Positions 53,658 to 63,287 are shown, numbered from the stretch's first letter. The stretch is 64,000 nt of DNA from Flavobacterium gelidilacus DSM 15343 (GCF_000422685.1 NZ_AUGN01000009.1:1-64000); one strand, 5' to 3'. Notes: generated by a model not told the origin, from the sequence alone. Made by a program: numbers and translations.

Positions 53658-54827
53658 ATGAATTTAATTATTGCAAATAAAAAACTAGCCATTCAACTTC
53701 TTGAAAAGGAAAAACGTGCTGCTGAATTGTTACTTAATAGTAAAGAACTCGCTTTTCAACTTAGTGAAAAAGAAAAACGTGCTTCAGAATTGTTAATTGC
53801 TAATATAGAACTTGCTTATCAAAATCAAGAAAAAGAAAACCGTGCTTCAGAATTGTTGATTGCTAATATTGAACTTGCCTATCAAAATCAAGAAAAAGAA
53901 AAACGTGCGGCTGAATTGGTTATTGCAAATAAAGAGTTGGCATATCAAAATCAAGAAAAAGAAAATCGTGCAGCTGAATTATTGATTGCTAATATTGAGC
54001 TAGCCTATCAAAACAAAGAAAAGGAAAAACGTGCAGCTGAATTAATTGTAGCCAATAAAGAATTAGAATTTCAAAACAAAGAAAAAGAAAAGCGTGCCGC
54101 AGAATTATTAACAGCAAATAAAGAATTAGAGGCGTTTACGTTTATATCAAGCCACGACTTGCAAGAACCTTTGAGAAAAATACAAACTTTTTCAAGTAGA
54201 ATTCTATCTGAGGAAAAGGATAATTTGTCACTAAAAGGAATGTTCTATTTTGAACGTTTACAACTTTCGGCATTACATATGCAAACTCTTATTAATGATT
54301 TAATTGCATATTCTCGAACAATTAAAACTGAAATGAATTACGAAAACAGCGAACTTAGCAAGATTGTTGGTGAGGTAATGATTACACTTGATAATGAGTT
54401 AAAAAAAAAGAAAGCTACTATTGAGCTACAGCAAACTTGTGAACTTAAGGTTATCAAATCTCAGTTTAATCAATTATTACAAAATCTTATTAGTAACGCT
54501 ATTAAATTCTGCAAACCAGATGTTAATCCACACATTATAATCAAAGGTTCTTTTGTAAAGTATAATGCGTTAACTGCAAATGAATTTATTTTAAAAGAAG
54601 ATTATTATCATATCAGTGTTAGTGATAACGGTATTGGGTTTGATCCTCAATTTAAATATAGAATTTTCGAAGTTTTTCAGCGCTTAAATGAAAAGAGTGA
54701 TTATGAAGGAACAGGAATTGGATTAACTATTGTAAGAAAAATTATAGATAATCATAATGGAATCATCACAGCAAATAGTGAAATTGATAAAGGTACTCAA
54801 TTTGATATTTACATTCCCGCCAATTAA
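53658..54827 (+). CDS. Soluble histidine kinase with a 21-residue repeat coiled-coil stalk
   Basis: A 389-residue protein with no membrane helix and no recognisable sensor domain. Residues 2-148 are seven tandem units of exactly 21 residues (type unit ELLIANIELAYQNQEKENRA), three heptads each, expected to form one continuous coiled coil. The dimerisation/phosphoacceptor block follows with FISSHDLQEPLRKIQ (His about 166), and the ATPase domain has QNLISNAIKFCKP (N box), SDNGIGFD (G1) and YEGTGIGLTIVRKI (G2). No response regulator gene is adjacent. It may be the output module of a complex or be activated through its stalk. Confidence 0.87.
   Translation: MNLIIANKKLAIQLLEKEKRAAELLLNSKELAFQLSEKEKRASELLIANIELAYQNQEKENRASELLIANIELAYQNQEKEKRAAELVIANKELAYQNQEKENRAAELLIANIELAYQNKEKEKRAAELIVANKELEFQNKEKEKRAAELLTANKELEAFTFISSHDLQEPLRKIQTFSSRILSEEKDNLSLKGMFYFERLQLSALHMQTLINDLIAYSRTIKTEMNYENSELSKIVGEVMITLDNELKKKKATIELQQTCELKVIKSQFNQLLQNLISNAIKFCKPDVNPHIIIKGSFVKYNALTANEFILKEDYYHISVSDNGIGFDPQFKYRIFEVFQRLNEKSDYEGTGIGLTIVRKIIDNHNGIITANSEIDKGTQFDIYIPAN
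53661..54101 (+). repeat. Seven tandem 63-bp coding repeats
   Basis: These encode seven consecutive 21-residue coiled-coil units, and an eighth unit runs into the kinase core. Units 3 to 6 are nearly identical at the protein level. Confidence 0.92.
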
Positions 54828-54890
54828 TAATAAGACTAACTCATTCCTTAAAAAACTAACTTTAAGAGTGATTTCTTCAAAACATAAAAA

Positions 54891-54914
54891 AAGCCGCCCA
54901 ATTGTGGGCAGCTT
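54891..54914. terminator. Bidirectional intrinsic terminator
   Basis: AAGCCGCCCA pairs with TGGGCAGCTT (one G-U pair) across a short loop between the convergent kinase and fasciclin genes. Confidence 0.8.
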
Positions 54915-54950
54915 CTTAAGAATAATAATTAACCAAATTACTAATTCAAA

Positions 54951-55538
54951 TTATTTTGGCATTACAACTGTATCAATTGCGTGAATAACTCCATTTGAAG
55001 CAGCAACGTCGGCCATTGCAACAGTAGAACTATTTCCGTTTGCATCAGTCAAGACTACTTTACCATCTTTTAAGCTTAAATCAATTTTACCACCTTGTAC
55101 AGTAGTTACAGTAAATTTACCGTTGTTTTTGTTAATTGCATCAATTACAGCTGCAGCTTCAAATTTACCTGCAACAACGTGATACGTTAAAACGCTTTTC
55201 AATTTTTCTACATTTTCTGGTTTTAATAAGTTATCAACTGTTCCAGCTGGTAATTTACTAAAAGCTTCGTTTGTTGGAGCAAATACTGTAAATGGTCCTT
55301 CACTACTTAATGTTTCAACTAATCCAGCTGCTTTTACTGCTGCTACTAAAGTTGAGAAATTTTCGTTTCCGACTGCTACATCAACAATTGTTGTTGGTTG
55401 AACCATTTCTGCTTCTTCAATCACTACTTCTGTTGAGTCAGTTGCAACAACTTCTTCTTCTGTTTTTTTTCCGTCTCCACATGAAGTCATTACTAATGCT
55501 GCAAATGAAAACATGCTAATTTTTTTTACTAAATTCAT
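54951..55538 (-). CDS. Fasciclin-domain lipoprotein
   Basis: A 195-residue envelope lipoprotein (lipobox LVMTSCGDG, Cys near residue 20). After a Glu/Val-rich linker (about 25-50), one fasciclin (FAS1) domain fills the rest: [34 protein letters not shown] (the FAS1 H1 box), [13 protein letters not shown], then [15 protein letters not shown] (H2 box). FAS1 domains mediate adhesion. Here it is likely anchored to the outer membrane. A single gene. The 268-base gap upstream, before the hibernation factor gene, is AT-rich with no gene that I can see. Confidence 0.92.
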   Translation of the reverse strand: MNLVKKISMFSFAALVMTSCGDGKKTEEEVVATDSTEVVIEEAEMVQPTTIVDVAVGNENFSTLVAAVKAAGLVETLSSEGPFTVFAPTNEAFSKLPAGTVDNLLKPENVEKLKSVLTYHVVAGKFEAAAVIDAINKNNGKFTVTTVQGGKIDLSLKDGKVVLTDANGNSSTVAMADVAASNGVIHAIDTVVMPK

Positions 55539-55807
55539 CTTTTTTTGTGTTTTAAGTTATAAATGTTAAGCAAATATAAATATTTTTTTGTTTAACTTTA
55601 TTAAAAAAATGTTAAACAATTATTATATTATTTTTCTTGACAGGAAAAATTAAACATTTAAAACAAAAAAACCAATAAACTATAACCTTTCATTAAGCTT
55701 TAAAGCGAAAATCTTTTCTATATTTTAGTGGTTTAAAATTATTTTTAATTTCTAAAATCAAACTAATTTTTTTTCGAAAGAATCAGTTAAAATCTTGACT
55801 AAAAAAA

Positions 55808-56125
55808 TTAATGATTTTCTCTCATTTTTTCATGAGCAGAACTTAAGACTCTTTTAACTTTACCAATAGCGTTATGAAATGCTTTTTCTATAGTATCTGC
55901 ATGATCTGTAACTGCAATAGGCTCTTTTTTAGCTATTCTAACTTCAATAAGACATCGTTTATCATTTTTACCAAACTTTTCGCTATTTTCATCTCCAAAA
56001 TGTACTTCTACTCGAGTTATTAAATTATCAAAACGTTCTAATTCATTACTCACTTCGTTTGAAAAAAAGTTAGTTAATCTTTCACTGTTTTCAATGTGGT
56101 TGTCTGTGTTAATTTGTATTTGCAT
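55808..56125 (-). CDS. hpf: Ribosome hibernation promoting factor (HPF/RaiA family)
   Basis: A 105-residue protein of the short HPF/RaiA type that binds the ribosome decoding centre during stress. It shows the beta-alpha-beta pattern: MQIQINTDNHIENSERLTNF, TRVEVHFGDENSEK, RCLIEVRIAKKEPIAV, and the C-terminal helix IEKAFHNAIGKVKRVLSSAHEK, which carries the basic patch typical of the family. There is no C-terminal dimerisation domain, so it is the short form. A single gene. Confidence 0.9.
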   Translation of the reverse strand: MQIQINTDNHIENSERLTNFFSNEVSNELERFDNLITRVEVHFGDENSEKFGKNDKRCLIEVRIAKKEPIAVTDHADTIEKAFHNAIGKVKRVLSSAHEKMRENH

Positions 56126-56289
56126 ATATTTTTATTGTTTTTTATTAATTCTTAAAATTAAGGTTATTTGAAGACTTTTCAAAAAACTTTAGGATAAGTT
56201 TAGTATTCTTTGAAAAATATTTTTTGGTATAAAATTCCTTAACCATAACATAATATTTTTTGATATATTCGCTTTTTTTAAATCATCGT

Positions 56290-56706
56290 ATGAAAAAAAA
56301 ATTATTAATAATTGTATTTCTTTTTATTACAACTTTCAATTTTGCTCAAAGCATCACAAACGAATTTATAACTGGAACTTGGAAAGTATCTGAAGTTCTT
56401 CCGTCAGAGATGGCTAATCATGATAAAACTAGAGATCTTTATAATGGCTTTGCTAATGGAACTTTTGTTTTCAACGAAAATGGTAGCTTTAAATTTTCAA
56501 CAACCAAATCTTCTAAATTAATGTCAATGATGGTTGGAATGTTTAAAAACACCAATTGGAAGTTAATTTCATTAAAAAATCAAATAAAAGTTGGAACACC
56601 TAAAGATAATTATTCAATTTTAGGCATTCAAGTAGGATCAAAAGAAGGTAAAGTTGTTTTTATTTTGTTAGAAAGTGATATATATTTACTTGTAGAGAAG
56701 CAATAA
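56290..56706 (+). CDS. Small secreted protein of unknown function
   Basis: A 138-residue protein from the ATG at 56290, which begins an obvious signal peptide (KKKLLIIVFLFITTFNFAQ). The mature part begins SITNEFITGTWKVSEVLPSE, followed by NGFANGTFVFNENGSFKFST, a pattern like lipocalin-type proteins in this phylum (a GTW motif and repeated strands). The function is unknown. It ends 184 bases before a terminator, and the gap between shows no gene. Confidence 0.7.
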   Translation: MKKKLLIIVFLFITTFNFAQSITNEFITGTWKVSEVLPSEMANHDKTRDLYNGFANGTFVFNENGSFKFSTTKSSKLMSMMVGMFKNTNWKLISLKNQIKVGTPKDNYSILGIQVGSKEGKVVFILLESDIYLLVEKQ

Positions 56707-56890
56707 AAAAAATAAGTGACTATTTAGTAAATAAGATGAAAAATCTATTTTATTTTCAAAAATAAAATATACTAAATTTTAAAAAGTAAAAAGACAATTA
56801 TTTAACTTCATGTACATAATTTCACGCTATTAAAGAATATCTTTTCATTATAAAAATCTTTGTAAAACATCTTTAAATTACTATAAAAAC

Positions 56891-56922
56891 AAAACCCCTT
56901 TAGCTTGCACTGAAGGGGTTTT
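56891..56922. terminator. Bidirectional intrinsic terminator
   Basis: AAAACCCCTT pairs perfectly with AAGGGGTTTT across a 12-base loop between convergent genes. The rest of 56707-56980 shows no gene. Confidence 0.83.
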
Positions 56923-56980
56923 TAGTAAATTACTTTTTATTAAAAATAATCTTAACTAACCAACCTTAAATATATGTTTT

Positions 56981-57370
56981 TTATTCTTTCTTACCATCTA
57001 TTATAGCTCCTGTACCAGCACCAACTCCTGCTCCTGCTAAACCACCAATAATAGCTCCAGTACCTTTTTTCTTGCTAACAATTGCTCCAGTTACAGCTCC
57101 AACTCCAGCTCCAATAACGGCTCCTTTAGCTGCTCCACTCCATTTTTTCTTTGCTGGAGTCGCAGCAGTTTGATTTACAATAACAACCTCTTTTTGTTGT
57201 GCTTGTTGTATAACCATCACGTTATTCATAGAGTCAATTACTCTTTGTTTTGCATATTCAATTTTTAGTGAATCTATAGTGGCTTCTTTAGCAAAATCCG
57301 CATCTGACTTATCTGTATTTTTACACGATATAAAAGCCAATCCTACAAGCAATAAACTTATCTTTTTCAT
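56981..57370 (-). CDS. Glycine-zipper lipoprotein
   Basis: A 129-residue protein from the ATG at 57370, chosen because the lipoprotein signal (KISLLLVGLAFISCKN) begins there. The Cys near residue 17 would be lipidated. The middle is helical and charged, and the end is a double glycine zipper (GAAKGAVIGAGVGAVTGAIV, then GTGAIIGGLAGAGVGAGTGA) as in YMGG/OmpA-like lipoproteins that insert into or associate with membranes. It is a single gene. No function is known for the family in this phylum. Confidence 0.8.
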   Translation of the reverse strand: MKKISLLLVGLAFISCKNTDKSDADFAKEATIDSLKIEYAKQRVIDSMNNVMVIQQAQQKEVVIVNQTAATPAKKKWSGAAKGAVIGAGVGAVTGAIVSKKKGTGAIIGGLAGAGVGAGTGAIIDGKKE

Positions 57371-57471
57371 AATGTTATATTTAATTAGTAATAACACTAC
57401 AAACATACAATCACATGTTCTATTACATTTTATAAGATTTCATCAATTAGTTATAGAATTTAAGTGCTACA

Positions 57472-57503
57472 AAAAAAGGACTTCTAAATAGAAGTCCTTT
57501 TTT
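57472..57503 (-). terminator. Intrinsic terminator of the M1 peptidase gene
   Basis: AAAAGGACTTCT pairs with AGAAGTCCTTTT across AAAT and is flanked by T/A runs. Confidence 0.82.
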
Positions 57504-57523
57504 ATAAATATGTTTTTTAAAAC

Positions 57524-59737
57524 TTAATCTCTTGTAAAGTCAAAACTTTGACCTTGTACATTTAGTTTAAAACTTTTCTTGTCTTCATTAAATTTAATTT
57601 CTAATCCTTGAGAAGTTTCAACAAATGTTCCATTACCTTTATCTTCCACTTCCATTTCTTGACCATTTCCAGTCATGATCATTTTATCTCCATCTTCAGA
57701 AATACCAACTTTTACAGGAATTTGTTGACTAGAATAATCCCCAACATAAGCTGCATATTTACCAGGTTTTGGCGCTACAAATCCTTCCGATTTCCATACA
57801 TTATTAGTGTCATTTGTATCTGGCAATAAATTTTCTGGATCAATCGTTATTTTTGCAATCTCTTCAGTTGAGTCATGACTAAATGACCATGAAGTATTTC
57901 GTTGCCATACTTCAACAGGTAATTTTACTATTTCTTTTTTACCAGAAACCATTTCGATTTCTAAAGTAACAGGCATTGCCATTTTTTCAAAGTTCTCAAT
58001 TGAAATTACAGCCCCATTTTTAGGATCATTTTTATTGTATTTAACCCCATTTATACCTTGATCTAATCTCCAGTTATTAGTAATCCAACCTCTCCAGAAC
58101 CATCCTAAATCTTCTCCTGAAGCGTTTTCTATTGTTCTAAAGAAATCATCTGGTGTTGGGTGTTTAAAAGCCCATCTTTCTACATAAGTTCTAAAAGCTT
58201 TATCAAAACGCTCTTGTCCCAAAACTTCATTACGAAGTAAGTCTAAAGCAGTTCCGGGTTTCATATAAGCTAAAACACCAAGATTACGTTCTTTTAATCC
58301 ATCTGGAGCAGTATAAACAGGCTCTAATGAAGGACTAGTCATCATCTCTGCCATTCTGTGCATATTAAATTTTCTATCTTTATATTCACCCGCATTAAAG
58401 TCTTCAGCACTTACACCATTGATAAAAGTATTAAACCCTTCATCCATCCAAGCAAATTGTCTTTCGTTTGAACCCACAATCATTGGGAACCACGCATGAC
58501 CAAATTCGTGGTCAGTAACACCCCATAAACTTGAACCTTTAGAAGTATATTTACAAAATACAATTCCAGGATATTCCATTCCACCTTCATTACCTGCAAC
58601 ATTTATAGCTGCTGGATAAGGATATTCGAACCATCTTTTTGAGTAACCTTCAATACTTGCTTTAGTATATTCCGTAGAACGACTCCAAGCTTTTTGACCT
58701 TCACTTTCAACTGGATAAGCAGAAATTGCCATAGCTTTTTTACCACTTGGTAAGTTGATACGAGCTGCATCAATAATAAATGCACTAGACGAAGCCCAAG
58801 CTACATCACGTGAATTAGTCATTTTAAACTTCCATGTTTTTGTTCCATTAGCAGAAAGTTTAGCTAAATCATCAGAAGAACGAACCATAACTGTAGCTTC
58901 ACTTTCTTTAGCTTTTGCCCAATTAGCTTGTTCTGAAGAACTCATAACTTGAGAAGCGTTTGTAATATCACCTGAACAAACCACAAAATGATTTGAAGGT
59001 ACTGTAATAGAAATTTCAAAGTTTCCATATTCACAATAGAATTCTCCTGCTCCCAGATAAGGTTGCGTGTTCCATCCTCTCACATCATCATAAACTGCTA
59101 CTTTTGGGTACCATTGTGCAATAGTGAAAATTGTTCCATTCTTAGTAGGTAAATATCCCATTCTATCCGAACCATATTCTGGAGAAACAAATGAAAAATC
59201 CATACTAACTTTTGCTTTTCCACCGTTTGGCTTTAAAGCATTATTTAAGTAAATTTTCATTCTTGTATCTGTAATTTCATATTTAACGGCTTTTCCGTCA
59301 ACCATTACTTTAGAAACTTTTTGTCCCCCATCAAATTCTTCCCCTTTAGCTCCATTTCTAGAACCGCTAACAGGAACAACTGCGTTTCCACGAGAATCTT
59401 TAGCAAATAAGTTTTGATCTAAATACATCCAAATAAAAGCCAGTTGATCTGGACTATTATTGACATAAGTCATTTCAACTGAACCATCTATTTGTTTAGC
59501 TGCTTCATTTAAATTAGCTGTTAATTTGTAATTTGCACTGTTTTGCCAATATTTTGGCCCTGGTTGACCACTTGCAGAACGATACTCTGTTCCGTTTTTA
59601 GTGTAAAAATTAGGTGCAAATGCATCTACATAACTGTATTTGTTTTCTTTAGTTTCTTTTGCTTCTTGCGCTTGAATACTAGAAAACCCAATACATAAAG
59701 CTACAACTGTAATAGCTTTTGAGAAAAAGTTTTTCAT
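57524..59737 (-). CDS. M1-family zinc metallopeptidase
   Basis: A 737-residue secreted protein (signal peptide of residues 1-23, ending IQAQ). The N-terminal aminopeptidase-like beta domain is followed by the catalytic domain with the exopeptidase-type motif NEGGMEYPGIVF and the zinc site HEFGHAWFPMIVGSNERQ, with the third ligand in WMDEGFNTF. A conserved Tyr-containing helix (LAYMKPGTALDLLR) comes after it. The C-terminal region (about 580-737) is beta-rich and contains no T9SS sorting domain, so it is probably periplasmic. A common Bacteroidota M1 peptidase. A single gene, divergent from the acetyltransferase. Confidence 0.92.
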   Translation of the reverse strand: MKNFFSKAITVVALCIGFSSIQAQEAKETKENKYSYVDAFAPNFYTKNGTEYRSASGQPGPKYWQNSANYKLTANLNEAAKQIDGSVEMTYVNNSPDQLAFIWMYLDQNLFAKDSRGNAVVPVSGSRNGAKGEEFDGGQKVSKVMVDGKAVKYEITDTRMKIYLNNALKPNGGKAKVSMDFSFVSPEYGSDRMGYLPTKNGTIFTIAQWYPKVAVYDDVRGWNTQPYLGAGEFYCEYGNFEISITVPSNHFVVCSGDITNASQVMSSSEQANWAKAKESEATVMVRSSDDLAKLSANGTKTWKFKMTNSRDVAWASSSAFIIDAARINLPSGKKAMAISAYPVESEGQKAWSRSTEYTKASIEGYSKRWFEYPYPAAINVAGNEGGMEYPGIVFCKYTSKGSSLWGVTDHEFGHAWFPMIVGSNERQFAWMDEGFNTFINGVSAEDFNAGEYKDRKFNMHRMAEMMTSPSLEPVYTAPDGLKERNLGVLAYMKPGTALDLLRNEVLGQERFDKAFRTYVERWAFKHPTPDDFFRTIENASGEDLGWFWRGWITNNWRLDQGINGVKYNKNDPKNGAVISIENFEKMAMPVTLEIEMVSGKKEIVKLPVEVWQRNTSWSFSHDSTEEIAKITIDPENLLPDTNDTNNVWKSEGFVAPKPGKYAAYVGDYSSQQIPVKVGISEDGDKMIMTGNGQEMEVEDKGNGTFVETSQGLEIKFNEDKKSFKLNVQGQSFDFTRD

Positions 59738-59833
59738 GGTAAAAGTTTTTTGTTTAGTTTATTAGTCAAATAAACGAATTTTTTGTTACACTATTACCTT
59801 AATTTGTATATTCACACCTTAAAATATTTGTTA

Positions 59834-60400
59834 ATGCTTACACTAAATTTTAACCCATTTCCCATTTTGACATCTGAACGTTTACGTTTTAGAAGATTAA
59901 CTGATAGTGATGTTAATGAAGTTTTTGAATTAAGAAGTAATCCAGAAACCATGAAATACATCCCAAGACCATTAGCTAAAACTATTGATGATGCTTTATC
60001 ACATATTAAAATGATTAATGATAATATTGATGCAAACTCAGATATCAACTGGGCAGTTACCGAAAAAGACAACGATAAATGCATAGGAATTATGGGTTTC
60101 TTTAGATCACAACCTGAAAATTACAGAACAGAATTAGGTTACATGATTCTACCGGAACATCATAATAAAGGATATGTTACGGAAGCAGTTAAAACATTAC
60201 TTAATTATGCGTTTAATGAAATGGGATTTAATTCTATAGAAGCTACAATTGATCCAGAAAACATAGCTTCTGAAAAAGTATTGCAAAAAAATGGTTTCAT
60301 TAAAGAAGGACATTTAATTGAGAACTTCTTTTATAATGGGCAATTTATTGATAGTGTTATCTATTCCTTATTAAAACGAAATTTTAAAAAAACACAATGA
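59834..60400 (+). CDS. GNAT N-acetyltransferase, RimJ/RimL type
   Basis: A 188-residue acetyltransferase from the ATG at 59834. A TTG at 59783 would add 17 residues that do not belong to the fold. The start reads FPILTSERLRFRRLTDSD, typical of the RimJ/RimL group. The acetyl-CoA site is in LGYMILPEHHNKGYVTEAVK (the Q/RxxGxG/A-like stretch), followed by IEATIDPENIASEKVLQKNG. It may acetylate the N-terminus of a ribosomal protein or a small molecule. The target is unknown. The next gene starts inside its last codons (ATGA overlap), so the two are translationally coupled. Confidence 0.88.
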   Translation: MLTLNFNPFPILTSERLRFRRLTDSDVNEVFELRSNPETMKYIPRPLAKTIDDALSHIKMINDNIDANSDINWAVTEKDNDKCIGIMGFFRSQPENYRTELGYMILPEHHNKGYVTEAVKTLLNYAFNEMGFNSIEATIDPENIASEKVLQKNGFIKEGHLIENFFYNGQFIDSVIYSLLKRNFKKTQ

Positions 60401-61245
60401 TAATTACGATTAAAGATAACAACTATAGTGCATCAATTAATAGTAATGGTGCTGAGTTATTTGAATTCACAAAAGACAAAACCAATTATATTTGGACAAT
60501 AGATGAACAGTTTTGGAACAAGACTTCTCCTATTCTATTTCCAATTGTAGGTCGATTAAAAAATGATTCCTACACTTTAAATGAAAAAGAATATAAACTT
60601 CCAAGACATGGTTTTGCAAGAAATTATGATTTTGAAGTAATTCACCAAAAAGAAAATGAAGTCGTTTTTTCATTAAAGGAAAGTGAAGAAACTTTAAAAA
60701 TGTTTCCTTTTGAATTTGAATTACAAATTAGATATACTTTAGTCGAAAGTAAACTGACTATTTTATATGAAGTAATAAACCATTCCGAAAACTCAATGCC
60801 TTTTAATATTGGTGCTCATCCTGCATTTGCTATAACTGGTAATTTTGAAGATTATAGTTTGCAATTCAATAAAGATGAAAATTTTGAAACACATCATTTA
60901 GAAAATGAACTATTTAATGGTAAAACAACTTTTGTAGAAAGTCGTATCGGAAACATTCCATTATCCTATTCATTATTTGAAAATGATGCTTTGGTTTTTA
61001 ACCATTTAAAATCAAATGAAGTATCTATTTTAAAAGAAAATAATCCTTATTTGAAAATTGATTTTGAAAGTTTTCCTTTTTTAGGAATTTGGACCAAACA
61101 AAATGCTCCTTTTTTATGTATTGAGCCTTGGTATGGTCACGCTGACGAAAAAATATCTAATGGGAATATTTATACCAAAAAAGATGTTCAAATTTTAAAT
61201 CCAAAGGATATATTTAAAGCTAATTTTAGTATTGAAATTCCTTAA
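60397..61245 (+). CDS. Aldose 1-epimerase family protein
   Basis: A 282-residue galactose-mutarotase-like protein. Blocks of the family are visible: TSPILFPIVGRLKNDSYTLN, KLPRHGFARNYDFEV (catalytic-region His), MPFNIGAHPAFAIT (second His), and FLCIEPWYGHADE (the Glu region). Proteins of this YeaD-like subgroup probably epimerise hexose-6-phosphates or related sugars. The exact substrate is unknown. It overlaps the end of the acetyltransferase gene by four bases and is followed by a terminator. Confidence 0.87.
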   Translation: MIITIKDNNYSASINSNGAELFEFTKDKTNYIWTIDEQFWNKTSPILFPIVGRLKNDSYTLNEKEYKLPRHGFARNYDFEVIHQKENEVVFSLKESEETLKMFPFEFELQIRYTLVESKLTILYEVINHSENSMPFNIGAHPAFAITGNFEDYSLQFNKDENFETHHLENELFNGKTTFVESRIGNIPLSYSLFENDALVFNHLKSNEVSILKENNPYLKIDFESFPFLGIWTKQNAPFLCIEPWYGHADEKISNGNIYTKKDVQILNPKDIFKANFSIEIP

Positions 61246-61295
61246 AAAAGATTGATGTTATTTTACTAAAACATTCAAAAAAAAGAAAAAGAAAA

Positions 61296-61325
61296 AAAGG
61301 ATTGTATAAAACAATCCTTTTTTTG
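61296..61325. terminator. Intrinsic terminator
   Basis: AAAGGATTGT pairs perfectly with ACAATCCTTT across ATAAA and is followed by TTTTTG. It serves the mutarotase gene and may also serve the convergent small lipoprotein gene. Confidence 0.85.
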
Positions 61326-61348
61326 TAACTCTATATTACTATTTAAAT

Positions 61349-61516
61349 CTATTCATCCTCACTTTTATCGGGCATAATAAATGCGCCATTACTTATCATT
61401 TGATTTTTTAGCTGAATAGTATCTAATTTCTCATTATTTACAATTACTTGTTTACTGTAAGAACACGATTTTAAAAATAGTACTAAAAATAATAAGATAA
61501 ATATATATTTCATCAT
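61349..61516 (-). CDS. Tiny lipoprotein (55 residues)
   Basis: An open frame of 55 residues with two start ATGs in a row. It opens with a hydrophobic signal and a lipobox (FLVLFLKSCSYS, Cys at residue 18). The mature part is a short polar tail (KQVIVNNEKLDTIQLKNQMI) ending MPDKSEDE. A lipoprotein signal in so small a frame argues for a real gene. No family is recognised. It lies 161 bases downstream of the subtilase gene on the same strand and could be co-transcribed with it. Confidence 0.6.
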   Translation of the reverse strand: MMKYIFILLFLVLFLKSCSYSKQVIVNNEKLDTIQLKNQMISNGAFIMPDKSEDE

Positions 61517-61677
61517 TAATTTTAACTTTGAGTGATTATAGATTTTAAATCTAATAAGAAATATCTTCTAAATCTTATTGTTTTTAATATAATCGATAAA
61601 GGTTAAATTTCAACCGACAAAATACCTATTTAAATATTTTTTTTTTGATTTTGTATTCTGTTAATTACAAAATATTG

Positions 61678-63192
61678 TTATTGAACTGCTAATAAAGCAT
61701 TTACATTTCCGTAGCCAAATTGTGAATTTTTATTTGGATAATAAGCAGCAGATTGTTTCATTTTTGTAAACACTTGATCTCTTGTCCAAGTTGGATGTTT
61801 TGACCAAACTAAAGCTGCAATTCCTGCCGTTGTTGCTGTGGCAACAGAAGACCCACCAACATAATTTGATTGATTAGTATAATAACTTAAAACTGGTGAT
61901 GTATTTCCTGTAGAAGATCGTTCCATTACAACTGTAAAATCGATTTCAGAACCTGAGTGACAAACATCACATTTCTGATAATTGGTAGTATCTTTTAAAC
62001 CTGTAACAGCAACTGTTTCTGACATCCAAGCTGGAAATATAACTCCAACAAATGTTGTAAAACTTGTAGATGTTCCTCCAGCACAAAAAATCAATTTTCC
62101 TCTTGCATAAGCATACCTAACACCATCTTCTATTCTACCTACAGAAAAAATGTGTCCCATTGACATAGAAATAATTTTTACATTTGAATTATTTCCTAAA
62201 CCTGTAAAAGCATTTTGAACTCCTTTTTGTTCATGATAACCATCTAAAACAACATTTGAAGCTGCTCTATAAGTAATTAAATTTGCGTTGTAAGCAACTC
62301 CAACAGGCATTCCAGTATTATTTCTTGGAGCTGCAACTGTTGAAGCCATACTTGTTCCATGACCACATTGATCATTTGGTCCATCAGTAGATGAACTCCA
62401 TGGCCAAATAGAATCTACATAAGTTCCATATTTTTGAATACTTCTTCCCGAAGAAAGTCCGTTATTAAAGCTACTTCCCATTAAAGTTTGATTTGGTGAA
62501 ATTCCTGTATCTATAACTCCAACTGTAATTCCGGCTCCAGAACTATAACTCCAAGCACTTGGAATATTGTGTTTATAGAATGTCCAAGGTGCTTTTGCAT
62601 TTGGAGTAACGGTTGTATAATCTGCTACACTTAATGTAGCAGTATCAAATCCACAACCCGAACCTCCAGAACTTGATGATCGATATGCATTATTTTCTGA
62701 TTCAAATTGAAAATATTTGTAATCCGCAGGTTCAATATATCTTGTATTAGGGTTTCTTCTTAATAACTCTAATGTTTCTGGCTCATTTATAACTACATCG
62801 ATTAAATTTAAAAATTCATCTTTATAAACTAAAATTTTCTCAATTTCTGTTTTTTCTGAATTAGCTATTAGATTTAATAATTCAGTTTCAATTTGATTTG
62901 ATTTTGGTGATTTAGTTTTGTCAAAATCATTTGCACCTGTTCCAAACCCGATTGTAACTAATTTATTACCGTGTTGTGTCGCACTCCAAAGCATTTGAAG
63001 CGAAGCATTTTTCCAATAAAATTTTCCTGTAGCTTTTACAGATTCATTTATTGATTCGTTAATAAGCTTTGTAGAAAGAGGATCCTTATCAAAATTGATG
63101 GTTGACTTTTCTACTTCAATATTTGCATCATTAGTACACGAAGCCACCACAAATAATGAAAAAACTAAAATTTTAAAATAATTTTTACGCAT
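61678..63192 (-). CDS. Subtilisin-like (S8) serine protease, lipoprotein
   Basis: A 504-residue lipoprotein (signal ending VVASCTND, Cys at residue 19). An N-terminal region (about 40-170) resembles an inhibitor-like propeptide. The S8 triad is Asp228 (GVIDTGIS), His278 (DQCGHGTSMAST) and Ser448 (GGSSVATATTAG). The oxyanion-hole region, usually AAGN, reads FCAGGTST here, so the conserved Asn seems replaced. Two Cys-rich spots (GGSGCGF, KCDVCHSG) are unusual for a subtilase. Probably membrane-anchored outside the cytoplasm. It is transcribed from the same strand as the gene that runs off the window. Confidence 0.88.
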   Translation of the reverse strand: MRKNYFKILVFSLFVVASCTNDANIEVEKSTINFDKDPLSTKLINESINESVKATGKFYWKNASLQMLWSATQHGNKLVTIGFGTGANDFDKTKSPKSNQIETELLNLIANSEKTEIEKILVYKDEFLNLIDVVINEPETLELLRRNPNTRYIEPADYKYFQFESENNAYRSSSSGGSGCGFDTATLSVADYTTVTPNAKAPWTFYKHNIPSAWSYSSGAGITVGVIDTGISPNQTLMGSSFNNGLSSGRSIQKYGTYVDSIWPWSSSTDGPNDQCGHGTSMASTVAAPRNNTGMPVGVAYNANLITYRAASNVVLDGYHEQKGVQNAFTGLGNNSNVKIISMSMGHIFSVGRIEDGVRYAYARGKLIFCAGGTSTSFTTFVGVIFPAWMSETVAVTGLKDTTNYQKCDVCHSGSEIDFTVVMERSSTGNTSPVLSYYTNQSNYVGGSSVATATTAGIAALVWSKHPTWTRDQVFTKMKQSAAYYPNKNSQFGYGNVNALLAVQ

Positions 63193-63287
63193 ATTATAAT
63201 CTATTAGGTTAATTAATACGAATATAATATTTTTTATAATTCAAAAGTAAATTATTTATGATTCCATAACTATTTTTATTAACAAAA

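Noticed and set aside
53661..54101. 63-bp repeats considered as a CRISPR array
   Set aside because: They are contiguous coding repeats for a coiled coil, without spacers.
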